From Sitta carolinensis (taxonomy: Eukaryota; Chordata; Aves; Passeriformes; Sittidae): a stretch of DNA of 64,000 nucleotides. How positions within the stretch are numbered: position 1 is the stretch's first letter; every line of letters begins with the position of its first letter. The stretch covers positions 100,874,410 through 100,938,409 of the forward strand of contig CM063284.1 of assembly GCA_032173965.1 (NCBI GenBank). Reading direction: 5' to 3'. The notes under the pieces are model-generated. The model did not search any database. It was not told the DNA's origin and saw only the letters and a list, made by a program, of their open reading frames with translations. Below are positions 46,501-58,358 of this stretch, piece by piece. The position numbers and the translations under genes are program-made.

Positions 46501-49500
46501 CTCATCCCACCCTATTCCTAAATGAAACATGATGGAATTTAAAAAAAAGACAAAACATTCTTAAGCTGTAATCCAGCACATTAAATTCATCAGTTCTAAT
46601 AAGTGCTGTATAAAATTTGTTGAAAACTGTTCTTAAATAATCTTTTTTTAATTCATTCCATGAACAATTTGTTTGCAGCTTTTAATCTTTGTTTTTCCCA
46701 TGTTAAATTTTTGTCTCATATATTACTTCTCAGATGTGCACACATGATTCTTGTAATTATTTATTCATTTGCAGAAGACTACAGAAGTATATAATCGTGT
46801 CTATTTGGGCCAGACATTCCTAAAACAATTGTCATAGGCATATCCTGAACACCCAGTATACGAAAACACAGCCTGCAAGTGATTACTAGAGATGATTGCA
46901 AGCAATACAAAGGTTGTTTTTACATATCTTCATATTATTTCTGTCTCTCTGAGACACTCAGAATTACCAGTAATTCTCTGAAACTTTGGGAGGATCGTCC
47001 CTGTAATTTGCAGTCAGGTGGATGACCACCAGCTCTTGGTGTTGCAGAGCACAGAGAAATACAGTCTATGAAACAAGTACTAGTAGAACATACTGCTAAC
47101 CATACTTTCTACATTTTCTAATATGTTTCTTCTGTACCCCATGATAGATTCTTAGATACTGGAAGAAGGTGGCAGGTTGACCATTGTCCATAGAAAGGTG
47201 TGTGTCTGATTCTTAGAGTAGAGAATAGTTCAGCATAGGAGTGTGTTGCAGAAACTCTAGGTTAGTCATGATTTTAAGTTGATTCTTAGCCAGGTATTGG
47301 TGTAGTTTATGATGAAAAATATGACCACCAACAACAGTGAGGTTCCTTGCTTCTGTTGTTAATTCGCACTATAGGAAACTATCCACAGAATCCACCTTTT
47401 TCTGAACCTCACAAGCAGACATTTTTTGCCTGAAAACAATCAAAACCAGAGTTGGAGTTACCACAAATCAAGTTCAAATCCACTTATGTAACTTCCAACA
47501 TATTTTTTCTTGTAGTGGGGTCAGAAACTTTAAAGAGGTTCCTCCTGAAACATGTGTATGTCAGCAAAATTCGTGGAAATTTAATTCTTTTCCCTGTTAA
47601 ACATTTGAAAACTTGCTTGAAAGACCACACAGTATTATTTACTGATGTACTCCAGATACAGCTGTACTCTAAAACATAAATAAATTGACTGGCTTTCAAG
47701 CAGACAGATGTTACAAATAATGAGCATAGGGGGTTAAAGAAATCACACCTTCAAGTTCTTTTGTATAAGCACGAGGACAAGAAATGTATTCTTGTTATCA
47801 TAATAAAGTTAAGTATCATTGATACTCACAAGAGTCCAGGCATTTGCTATTTAGGAAAGAAATGCCCAGCATCAGAATGTAGCTTATTTTAACATGCTTG
47901 CCCCACAATTTTTAAAATGGCACTTCCTCCAAGTAAATATCACAGTCTTTACAAAGGCAACCCAAGGCCATATTGAAATTTCATTGAGAGTGATCCCAAC
48001 CTAGGAGAAATCCATTAATCAAATTTAACCTTATCCTTATTTTCTGTTGCATTCATGAAAATGAATGGTTGGATTTCCATAAAACCATGGAAGTACTCTT
48101 TGATTTTAGGTGTTTAGGTTGGGAGGCTTGCTTGCATTGTGCTGCAATGTCCTTTACAACATTAAGCCTAGGAGAAATAAAGAGAAAAAAATCATCTACA
48201 GGTTATATCTCTTCCAGTATGAGGCTCACTGAATGAAAAGAATCTCCGTTTTGTCAATTCAATTTTGAGGTGCTTTTGCACTATGAATATGTGTAGATGA
48301 AATCTGAAAGCAGTTATAACAGTATTTATCAAAATAATTCCTACAAGTTTATAGAGGTCTATTTTTAGTTAACCAGACATCGACTCTTTCAGAGGTGATT
48401 AGTAAATGGGATAAAAGAGAGATATGTTCAAGTTTGACTCAAAAGTAGAATTAATAATGAACTTAAATCTCTTAACACTCAAAAATAATTTGATTTGATA
48501 ATCCATTTGGCTAATGGAGTGCAAGGTGTATACAAATATTTGATGAGATTCATTTGAAATTTAGAGGTCACTTTTTCAGTACTAAGAGGTTGAATTCTAC
48601 AAATAAGAAAGCAACAGTGGTGAAAGAAATTACTGCTTGCTTCAGAAAACTGGCAGCTCTTACCCTTGTTATTTTAATGAAACTTCAGGAGGATAAAAAC
48701 CAATTTCACTTTATTTTAAAACGTTGCTTCACTTCTGTCCTTAGTATAAGCGTCATTTATTTCTATGTCATTCAGACATGAAATAAGAATGTTATTTCTT
48801 AAAGGGTGCAGAAGACTTTGTGATATATTCTGACATAGGAATTATTTTAACACTTGTCCAGTGTTTTCTTTGTCCTTGCCCTTGTTGCAGTAATTGTCTG
48901 GGTAGTTTGTAAGGCACAAGTAGTAAGGGCTGTCATCTGAATTTTAGCCCTTGCAGAGTGTTGATAAGGGGGAATAACAACGGCCACACCCAGGGGTGAG
49001 TCTTGGGTTGTATTGTGCTTAGACAAAGCAAAACCACTTCTGAGCAGATTCTGATGGAAGTGAAAGGTTGCTATAGTTTACCCACCTGGATTAGTGGATT
49101 GCAAACCAGGAATGATTTTAGCTCTGGCTGGAACTCACCCATTTTATAAGGAGAAAATATCTTATGAATACTGAGGGCTCCTCGGCAGCAGATACAGTCT
49201 TTCACAGATGAAGGAATTGCCTTGGAAATTATCTTAAGGACCGTTGAAACAAATAATTCTGGCTGTGTGTCCAGACAGCCACAAACAAATAGTGCCTTTG
49301 GAAGTGCTCTGCTGGACTGTGCTAATCTACTTGTACGGATCCCAGTACCTGGTTAACAGTTCGTTCATAGGCAGAATCAGAGGAGGGTTTAGGGACATTG
49401 CAACAGAGGGTATAGGCACAGACTTACTGCCTATACCATTAAAAGAGGTGTGGTATCACAGCAGGAGGTGCTGCAGAAAAAGCTGATTTTTTTCCTCATC

Positions 49501-52500
49501 TCCTTGCAAATTATAGTAAAATATGTCTAGAAAAATGGTTATTAAAGTATTGAACTCCTGCCCTACAAGCTCTTTCACAGAACCATTGTTTTGAAACTTG
49601 CTCACATTTTATTTTTCTCAGAAATTGATGGGAGACTTGACAACCTGCGTTAGAACTAAATTGCAACACAAAAATTAAAATGACTATTCAAGCTAATAGA
49701 GGAATCCAGCAGTAATTCAGAAGATGCAGTAAAAGTTTTTTAGATAAATAATTTGAATTAGATTACCAGTGACTGGAGAAAGTATTTCAAGGGTTTCCAT
49801 CTGTATTTGGGTGACTAAGGCCAGTGATAGCCACTTACCATCTTCAGTGTTAGCAAGGCAGTAGGGAAGACTGGAGTCTGTACTGATGCATAGCTGACAG
49901 AAAAGATGTTTATCACAATGTTATCCAGGGTTGATCTAGACTTAAAAATTGTTCTCATGTGAAGACTGGGAATCATGCACTGGGTGCTATGAGACTCTAA
50001 TGGATCATATACTTTATCTCCTACTGCAGTGCTTTCAGCACCACTCAAGATTGCACTTAGAAATCAGACTGAACAGGCTCCATAAAAATTAACTATTCCC
50101 ATCAATGAATACCCTCTTCCCAGTGTTTTTGAAATAAGAGTTTTCTTCCTTTTAGTAGCCTTTTCCCAAGCAATAACTATCACCCTAATTGGTTGTAATT
50201 TATACCCTTATTATTAGGAAATCCAGGGAATGAAAGAGACAACCACAAGATCTGCTGAATCTGAGTCCCACATGTGATGGTGGATAAATGCTTGCACATA
50301 TCTGCAGAGCTTTTCTTACACACTTTTCCTCCCTGATGTAGATATAAAGGATTTGGCTTTAAAAGAGCTAAGTCTGTGAGTAGTGGGTGCACCAGAGAAG
50401 AATTCAAAATACTTGCTGCTTGTCACCACAATAATACTTATGATGACAAAAATGCCCTTCAGATGAATTTGTTCTGCCTCAACAAAAAGAAAACTGCATA
50501 AGAGTTGCCAAAATGCAACTCCCTTTCATGAAGAATATGTTTCAAGGAGCTTTCCAGAAATATTAAGGAGTTTGAAGATAAGACTGTCACTGAAGAAGAT
50601 ATAACCACATAATTATTAAGAAGAAGCAATTGCCAGTCACTGCTGCTCCAAGAGAAATTGAATTATTCTGAAAGAAGCTAAAAAGGAGTGTGGAAGATCT
50701 TTCTAAAATATCAGAAAATGAGAAAATATATGTTAAGAGGACAAAGGGATCAATGAGGTAGATGTGGGAGATGATTGGGTCAAAAGACTAACATTTTTAG
50801 TATTTCCTGTGAAAAATCCACAGCTACTGTATGTAATCTGCAGGTTGACAGTGGGCATTTGCATGTGTATGCATAAAGAAAAATGATAAAATTTAGTAAA
50901 ATCTGACACTTCACATACCAAAAAAGTATTGTAGCCAAGAACATTCTTGATTTCAAGGACAATAGCTCAGTTAGACATGAACTGAAGTAGCCTGACTGTC
51001 TTCCAAGGTGATCCATGGTTATGTGCCCCTCATAATCTGTTGCACACATCATGGGGTCAAAAGCGACCATCTGCATTTTTTTTCTTTTGGCTCATATCTT
51101 GTTTACACTGTTTAGAATACTGATTTTTTACTTTCTCTTTAGGCACTTCCATTTCATAATTGGCTTTCCTTTCCCATACCTAACTGATATTTAAGCTATT
51201 AGCAAAATATTTGAACCATGATTATAAGCCATTAACTTCCTATGATGAAGATGTATATAGGAGAATGCATTATCTTATTAGATAAAAGAATTATCAGGTA
51301 CTGCACAAATTTCCCTTCAAGCAGTCAATTATACATAGAATGCTCTGAACTTCTGGCCCTGTCATGTTCGGTCAGCAGGCAGCTCTTGGTTCAGAATCAT
51401 CATGCTGCTGTTTCTGGAGGAGTTTAACATCAGGAAGACAGCCTGTAGAATTTGGAATTTACAATAAAGATCCTTAATAATGATTCCTTTCAAAACACTG
51501 CTGCAGTTGTAAGCTAGCTGTGTAGTTGTTGATTTTGTCTGTCTTTCAGGCTGTTGTTGGCCACTGTGATTTAATGAGATGTGGGTGTAAGATTTTGCCT
51601 CTAGGCCAAAAGTTAGAATCTGCATAACAAACTTGTATCCTTGAACCTTACTGTAACTATGGAGACTGGGAAAGGAAAGAGCTATCTTCAAGGACTTCTG
51701 ATCAGGAGAAGGGTCATGGCTGGAGAAAAAGGCCAAAGAACTCTGCACTCAATAAACTGAAGCAGGAAACCACAGCATGACTCATTTCTTATGCTTAATG
51801 TATCATCAGAGCTCTCTTGTTACGGTTCACTGGTGGAAATGGAGTTCATCTTCCTCTGGCTTTCATGAAACTGCTGAGAGAAAACTCCTTTAGACAAGCC
51901 AGAGCTCCAGTGCTGGGTGCTTTGCAAACAGAAGGGCAATGCTGATACCTGACTGCTGTTAGATTCAAACAGATACTTTGCATTATCTTACCCCCAGCTG
52001 AAGTTTCAGGTTCTCTTCAAACCGCATTTGCTTGGTGAGAGCTTTGGTATCCTGGTGTCCATAGCCTCAATGTGGAAGCACAAGTATTGGATCAACCCTT
52101 TTCTTCTTATTCTCCACAATAATAATGTGAACAGCAAGCAAAACAGTTCTGATAATGAAAATAAGCTAAGACACTGAAGTTTTTTATTGGTTTGGTTTTT
52201 TTTTTTTTTTTTTTTGGACGACGATTGGCAGTTAAACAAGGCCTTGAAAGTGAACCAACTTAGATTCCATTCTTATTGTGATTTAATAACTGTTTTTGTG
52301 GGACTGTGATATAGGACTCTTACTGAACTTCACAACAAAACCAAATTATTCTGTTTTCAGGTTTCCTGCAGGACTTTAGACTGAGGATAAAAAGCACCAA
52401 GTATGTATTGAGACTGCCCAGTGATTTGGGGAGATAAAACAGGGAGCAGGCACACACACAGAGACATGGGCCGTGCTGACCTAAAGCCATCTTGCTTTTT

Positions 52501-55500
52501 TGTTCTGAAACAAAATGTCCATTACAGAAGACTCCTGTCCTGAAATATTAAACCATAGAGCTACAGGCTGTATTTTAAAACTGTTTTTGTTTTCATAAAA
52601 AGCTACATTAATAATATCTTGGCATGGTACTGAGCACCATCAACTGTGTAAAATTCTGTTGCCTGCTGTTCTCTCCTACCATTAATAATGCATCCTAAGA
52701 TGGGAGTGAGAACAGAGTCTTGAAATGCTAGCTGATAAGACAGCTGAAAATGCTTCTTTCATTCCAACTAAGATGATAAAAATAAGGAGGAATCTTTCAG
52801 AATGTAGATGACAGATTCAAAGCTGAACTCGGAACATCTAACCCCGTTCAAAGTCGTGAAACTTCATTGCCTTGGAGGAAACAAAAGTGGAACCTAGATT
52901 TAAAAGAAAAGGGAAAAAACTCCACCCTGGAGACAGTTATATTCCCCAAGCCCCACATTTAGCCTTGAAAATATTAAGATGATTTTCTCTATGCTCTAAT
53001 GATCAGTAAGTGTACTGTAAATGAAGCCTGTGCAATTGAAAAAAACAATTTTTTTAGTCTACTTTTTTCTTCTCAGTTTTTGAAAGTTTTATCCTTCCAA
53101 TCTCCTGAAAATATTGCCTTTATCCTGATCTGAAAATTTTTAAAAAATGTTCCTAGAAATCCTATTGTTCTTCCAGGCATGTTGTTTTTGAGAACAGTGC
53201 CTATAAAAGCAATGGCAATGTGCTCTTAGGAAGTTGGTCAAGAACTCCAAATTTGAGCCCATGAACAAGATCATAGATTTCATGCTCTCTAAATCAATCA
53301 TCTTAGGAATCTGTTTTTCATTCAAACTTATGTTGTTCAGATGTAGCATTAGACTTTTGTTCCGTGTTTCTGCAGTGAAAACACATGTAATTTTTGCTAA
53401 TGAAGAAATTCGTTGATTGCTTACTCTTATTCCACTTGTCTCTTGCAGAGGGCAGTTCTGGTAGACCTGGGAGGACTGAAATGCTCTTTTTCAGGTTATT
53501 GTAACAGAGAGGAGGCAGCTGACAGTCTCAAGTGATTTTCTGGATCTGTCCCGTGCATGTGCCTTTATAGCTAGGGAGGCCAGCAAGCTCCTTTGAAAGT
53601 AAAGAAAGATATGTTGTTTCAACTCTTCAACCTGAAGAATAATTTGGCACAAGAAAAACATCTGGACTGGTCATGAACAAAAGAATGCAAAAAATTTGGA
53701 GAGGGCTTCCAGTTACAGAAACACTGAGGTTCTGAAACAGCCTTCCTGTGCATCCAAGTTAGATTTGCTGGGGGCTTCTTTTGCATTATCCTGTTTTCAG
53801 ATTATAGTTTGATAATTCTGAATGGGATTGTAAAGTGTGGTTGCCAGCTTCTGCAGACAAACAGTATTATTTATTTGGATACCTATGCCTAGCATATTTG
53901 GTAATCAAATTTCAAAAGAGAGGGGAGCAAATTCCTTCTCTGATTCTGTTTTGTTATTTTAGTCCAGAAAATTTCTGTTGAAACACTAATAGACAGAAAT
54001 TATATTTTCTTGGTAACCAAATACTTTTCATGAACATTTTGACACTAACAACTAATACTACGGAACCAAATATAATTTATGAAATGCAGATTTGAAAAAG
54101 AGTTTTGCAAAGTAGTTTGCTGCTATGCTTAGAAAATATTTTGGTTATATGTTACTGTCAAATAGATCTGCTTATATGGTAGAGGCTAGGCAGTCACTGA
54201 AACTTCTTGTCAAAGTATACAGTAAAATAAAGAACTCCTTCTTCTGGGAAAGAAAAAATTATTAGTAAGAGTGAGACTGTGAGGTCACAAGTACTGTGAG
54301 CCAGTCTAAATGCAGGTTACCACCCAAAGGGGCCTTCCTGTTCTCCCTGGGACTATTTTTCTCCCTAGTGTTTGAACTCCTATATTGCTATTTTTTTAAG
54401 TTGAATTGGGAATTTAAAGAAAAACATGATGCTGTAGGACAAGAAAAATCTTTGGAAAGATAGCAAGACCCTGAGACAGAGAGCACTTTCTTGGTTTTGA
54501 ATGGATTATTAAGTGCAAATTAGCTGGATGTGGTAGTAGCTGTGCCTGTGGGTGCCACATGCAGCTCCAGCAGGGCATAGGGAGAGAGTGTGGTGGGAAG
54601 CATTCCTCCATGTCACACAACAAGGGGAGCACTGGCTGCAGTGATACTCCTATTTCCCTTTGACTTCCCAGCTGTACTTTGTCCTTCTGGACAGAATAAA
54701 CACTACTGACTGACAGCATAGCATGCCATACCCTTTACACTCTATTTAGAGTGTTGTTGTATTCAGGTACAAAATGGACAGAATTCCCTCTTTCCTTCTT
54801 CATCTGCTATGTCATAATTCCACTGAATGATTTTTCCAGGTAGGGAGGAAGAAGGAAAGAGACCAGAACAGTGTATTGTGTCATTTTCCAAGGTTGAAGG
54901 CTAGACCAGCATATGATGAAGTGAAATAGAGTGCTCTACAACTCTAGTCAAGGCTTCTATCCTGTTCTCTCCAAGCTGCCTTGTTTTTGGGACTTGTCTG
55001 GTTTCTGGTTGCTCATCTGTGTTGCCGTGGGTGCCAATCCCAGCAATTATCTACTTCCTGAGGCAGTTTTCCCCTCAGTTCTCTCATTTTATCTGCTCTC
55101 AACTTTAAATGATCTTTTCAACTTTCCTGAAAATCTAAACTGTAAGCCACTCATACCTGGTCTTCAAATTTACCTAGATGATTTCCTAGATAAATAAAAA
55201 AACCTCCCAGGGATCTAATAAATATGTTTTTCTATGCCCATGACCATTCTTTGGGTATTTATCATTGTCTCTACAGATTCTTACATATTTGAAAGATGAA
55301 CACTTAAATTCAATTCCTCTCTGGTCATTAAATTCCACTCTCTAGTTTTGTCTGATACTGCAGTACCGCTCCATTACTGTCATTCTTAAAATCTTTTTCT
55401 CTTTTCTCCTGTTACCTGCATTCTGCTGCTTTTTTTTAAAAAATGCTTTTTGTGTCCTTTAGACTGTTTCTGCTACACTAGAAGGTGTTTACAGAGGGAT

Positions 55501-55697
55501 CATTTTCTGTCATAAGTTCAAAATGCTCCATTCTTATATGCAATGTCTTGAGTGCTGGGTGAGTTTTCTGAGTCTTGACATATTTATGCCACTGTTCTTC
55601 TAGGAGATTTGGTGCTTGACAAATCCATGCCTTTCCAAATCCATGGGCAGTTTATTATACATTAGATGATTGATTACACAGTGAGAACTCAACAATG
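43577..55697. other. Long unique AT-rich stretch, no gene recognised
   Basis: About 12 kb without recognisable genes or repeat families. It includes a T20 run at 52196-52215 and many short homopolymers. ORFs up to 128 codons (51748-51362 minus) show no domains. A good acceptor followed by a short coding-like run lies at 53449, but no exon could be completed. Confidence 0.5.
52196..52215. repeat. T20 homopolymer
   Basis: An uninterrupted run of 20 T lies within a T/G-rich context. It is a simple repeat. Confidence 0.9.
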
Positions 55698-56159
55698 GAG
55701 CAAGGTCAGCAGGGCACCATCAGTTATGGGCTGGAGCACATGGCATTTAAAGAGAGATGGAGAGAATTGTTTTGTTGTGTGTGAAAAAGACTAAGAGAGG
55801 ATCTTACAAGTATCCCCAACATCAGTTAAGTGGATGCTGAGAAAATGCAGCTACATGCTTCTAGTAGGCCAATGACAGGACAAGGTGCAACAGGTTAAAT
55901 TTTCAACTCAGGAAATTTGTAGTATGTGTTAGGAAAGAATTTTTTCACCCTGAGAGTAGTCAGACACTGAGAAATGTTGCCTGAAAAGGCTATGAAATCC
56001 CCATACTTAAAGATTACAAAAATTCAACTGAACAAGGGCCTGAGAAACTTGACATGTCTTCAAACATGGATCTGATTCTGAAATAATCTGTTTTGAGTGG
56101 AGGATTGGACTGGATGAGCTCCAGAGGTCCCTTCCTGTATAATTCTGTTTATATGATTA
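55698..56159 (+). mobile_element. CR1 LINE 3' fragment, sense
   Basis: About 460 bp of degraded avian CR1: 'gggctggagcacatggcatt', 'gagaggatcttacaagtatc', 'ccaatgacaggacaaggtgc', 'agaattttttcaccctgaga', 'gaacaagggcctgagaaact', then the terminal 'gattggactggatgagctcc', 'agaggtcccttcctg' and 'aattctg...atgatta'. It covers the ORF2 end and the 3'UTR. It is 5'-truncated with many mutations, so an older copy than 14041-14306. Confidence 0.9.
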
Positions 56160-57289
56160 CACATACTGTTATAAATATCAGACTACACACTAATAGATCA
56201 CCTCTTCTAGATCTATGTTTTAGTATGATACTTTTAATTTTAAAGTTTTAGAGGACTCTGGTTCAACAAGGTTCAACATGCAAGTTATTTACATATCCTG
56301 TTGAATACAGCCCTAAACCATTAAAGCTATTTAGCATTTTACTTTCTTCTTTCTTTTGCTTTCTCACTAGGGAAGACAGAAAGCATTATTTTCATAGAAG
56401 ATAGAAAAGAGAAAAGAAAATTATGTAAATACTGAAAAATGTAATCAGTAGTTTCTGGCTGTTAGAAGATTTTGTAGAAGGCTTACTTTCAACTATTATG
56501 TACTCTGAATCTCTAGGCATTGTAGGTCTTCAACTTGCTAAGATAGTACTTAAAATATGGATGGATGTGAACTGGATGTCTTTATGCCATTATTTTCTAG
56601 CATATTCCATGCTGATGACAGCTGGTAGGTTCTCTACCTGCTGTTTCCTCAGCTTTCGTAAAATTGAAATTTTTATCTGCAACAATTTCACACCTTTCAG
56701 TTTTGTTGTGCTCAAAATCTTGCTTATGGGCAAAGACAAATCACACCTCATACACAGTAAAGCAAAAAATTTATTGTTAGTCTTGTTAAAATCTAAAGGG
56801 TAAAATCCTTATCAGTGCATATCTAATTGTTACATAAAAAGAAGGAGTAATAATGCAATTAAAATTGGTATATGCACACTTCATGGTTTCCAGCTTCTTT
56901 CCAGTTCTTTAGACCTCCCTAGCTTAAGAAAGCCCACTTCTTAAAAATCAATGTTCTCCATTGATAGAACTCTTTAGGTGAATAATTTTTAAATCCTGCC
57001 TTCAAAACATCCAGATTTCGATTTGACACGTATGGTTTTAGTAGAGGAGAGATGGGTATCATCCACCAGTTACTGTATTTTCATTTTGTTTATAACATAC
57101 CCCTCCAAAAATACCCTCCAAAAATTGAGACCCTGGTTTCCAACTGATACTGTGAAGTTCCAGCATGGCATAGGCAAACCTGGAAACCACAATCTGTGGA
57201 AACACCAAAACCTTATAAGTTATGAGTATTTGTGGGATGAGTGAACCATTTTGCATCCAAGGGAAATGGTATATGGCTCTTTAAAAGTG

Positions 57290-57314
57290 TTTTTTTTTTT
57301 TTTTTTTTTTTTTT
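57290..57314. repeat. T25 homopolymer
   Basis: An uninterrupted run of 25 T, the longest homopolymer in the window. No recognisable processed pseudogene or transposon body abuts it on either side. Confidence 0.93.
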
Positions 57315-58318
57315 AGTGTATTTCATAGTTAGAGATTTCTCATGATGCCAGCCTGGAAAAGTGATAAAGAATGACCCTGTGAGGAGAGAAAGTGGATTGT
57401 AGGAACAGCCACTGGTAAACCCTAGAGGATTCTATGCAGGTGCCCTCTTCCCTTGCAGACATTTTTGCAAGGGTATAATGTGAATCTGTATTTTGTTTTT
57501 TAATTGAACAGAGGCTCTAAAGTATCCAGTCCAAATAAGCAAATATTTAGGAGACTGTGAGACTGAAATTCAAATTTATTCTGGTCAAGTGTACAGAAAT
57601 GAATGACCATGAAAGCTAATGCAGCTAAATAAAAGTAGCTTTCTCATGGGGAAGGAGCATTCAGAAGGGATAAATATTATTAAAATTAAAACATGAAATC
57701 CTAGACTCAAGCAGGACTGAATATCTTGATCTAACCAGACAAACATTTCTTCACAGTAAGCTTCTTTATTCAGCAATTAGACCCTCTTTTTCCACTTCCT
57801 AAATGAGAGAGTATTTCTTAATAGCATATTCTTATCTTGTATGAGTATGCATAATTAACTGTTAAATAGTGGAATTTAAGAATGCTATTTTCTTCTGTGA
57901 TTTACATTACACTACAAAGGATTGTTATTGACTTAGAAGTGTTAGTTTTAAGCTTTCAATTGATGATTTTATGATTTTATCTTATGTTTTCTAAGATAGA
58001 ATCAATCCATTTGTTTGATACGGAAATCCTCATCAATTTTTTCTTTACTTTTTGCCTCTGGACTTTTATGAACCCATGTTATTTAATTCTTTCATGTGAT
58101 TATGCTCGTTGAATACCTCCTTGATATGTTTTCCAGAGATTTTGTTATGTTTTAGTTCTCAATGAATTAGCAAGGGAACTAAGTTCATTAAGGTCTATCC
58201 ACAGCCTTTCATCTAGGACCAGCTAGTTGTTGATTTGAAATCCTGTGTCCAGCATTTGCTCTTGTTTATATTTGTTCAGCCTTGCTGAAGTTGATATAGT
58301 TGTGCCAGTATAATTAAG

Positions 58319-58358
58319 GAGAACATTTGCCCAGAGAACATTTGCCCAAGGAACATTT
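58319..58358. repeat. Short tandem repeat, 15-bp unit x 2 plus partial third
   Basis: gagaacatttgccca occurs at 58319-58333 and 58334-58348, followed by the partial copy aggaacattt. It is a local slippage duplication. Confidence 0.9.

Noticed and set aside
53449..53495. Micro-exon-like unit after acceptor cttgtctcttgcag, reading RAVLVDLGGLKCSFS
   Set aside because: The acceptor is good, but the only donor (cag|gttatt) is weak and the reading frame closes soon after, so there is no support for a real exon.
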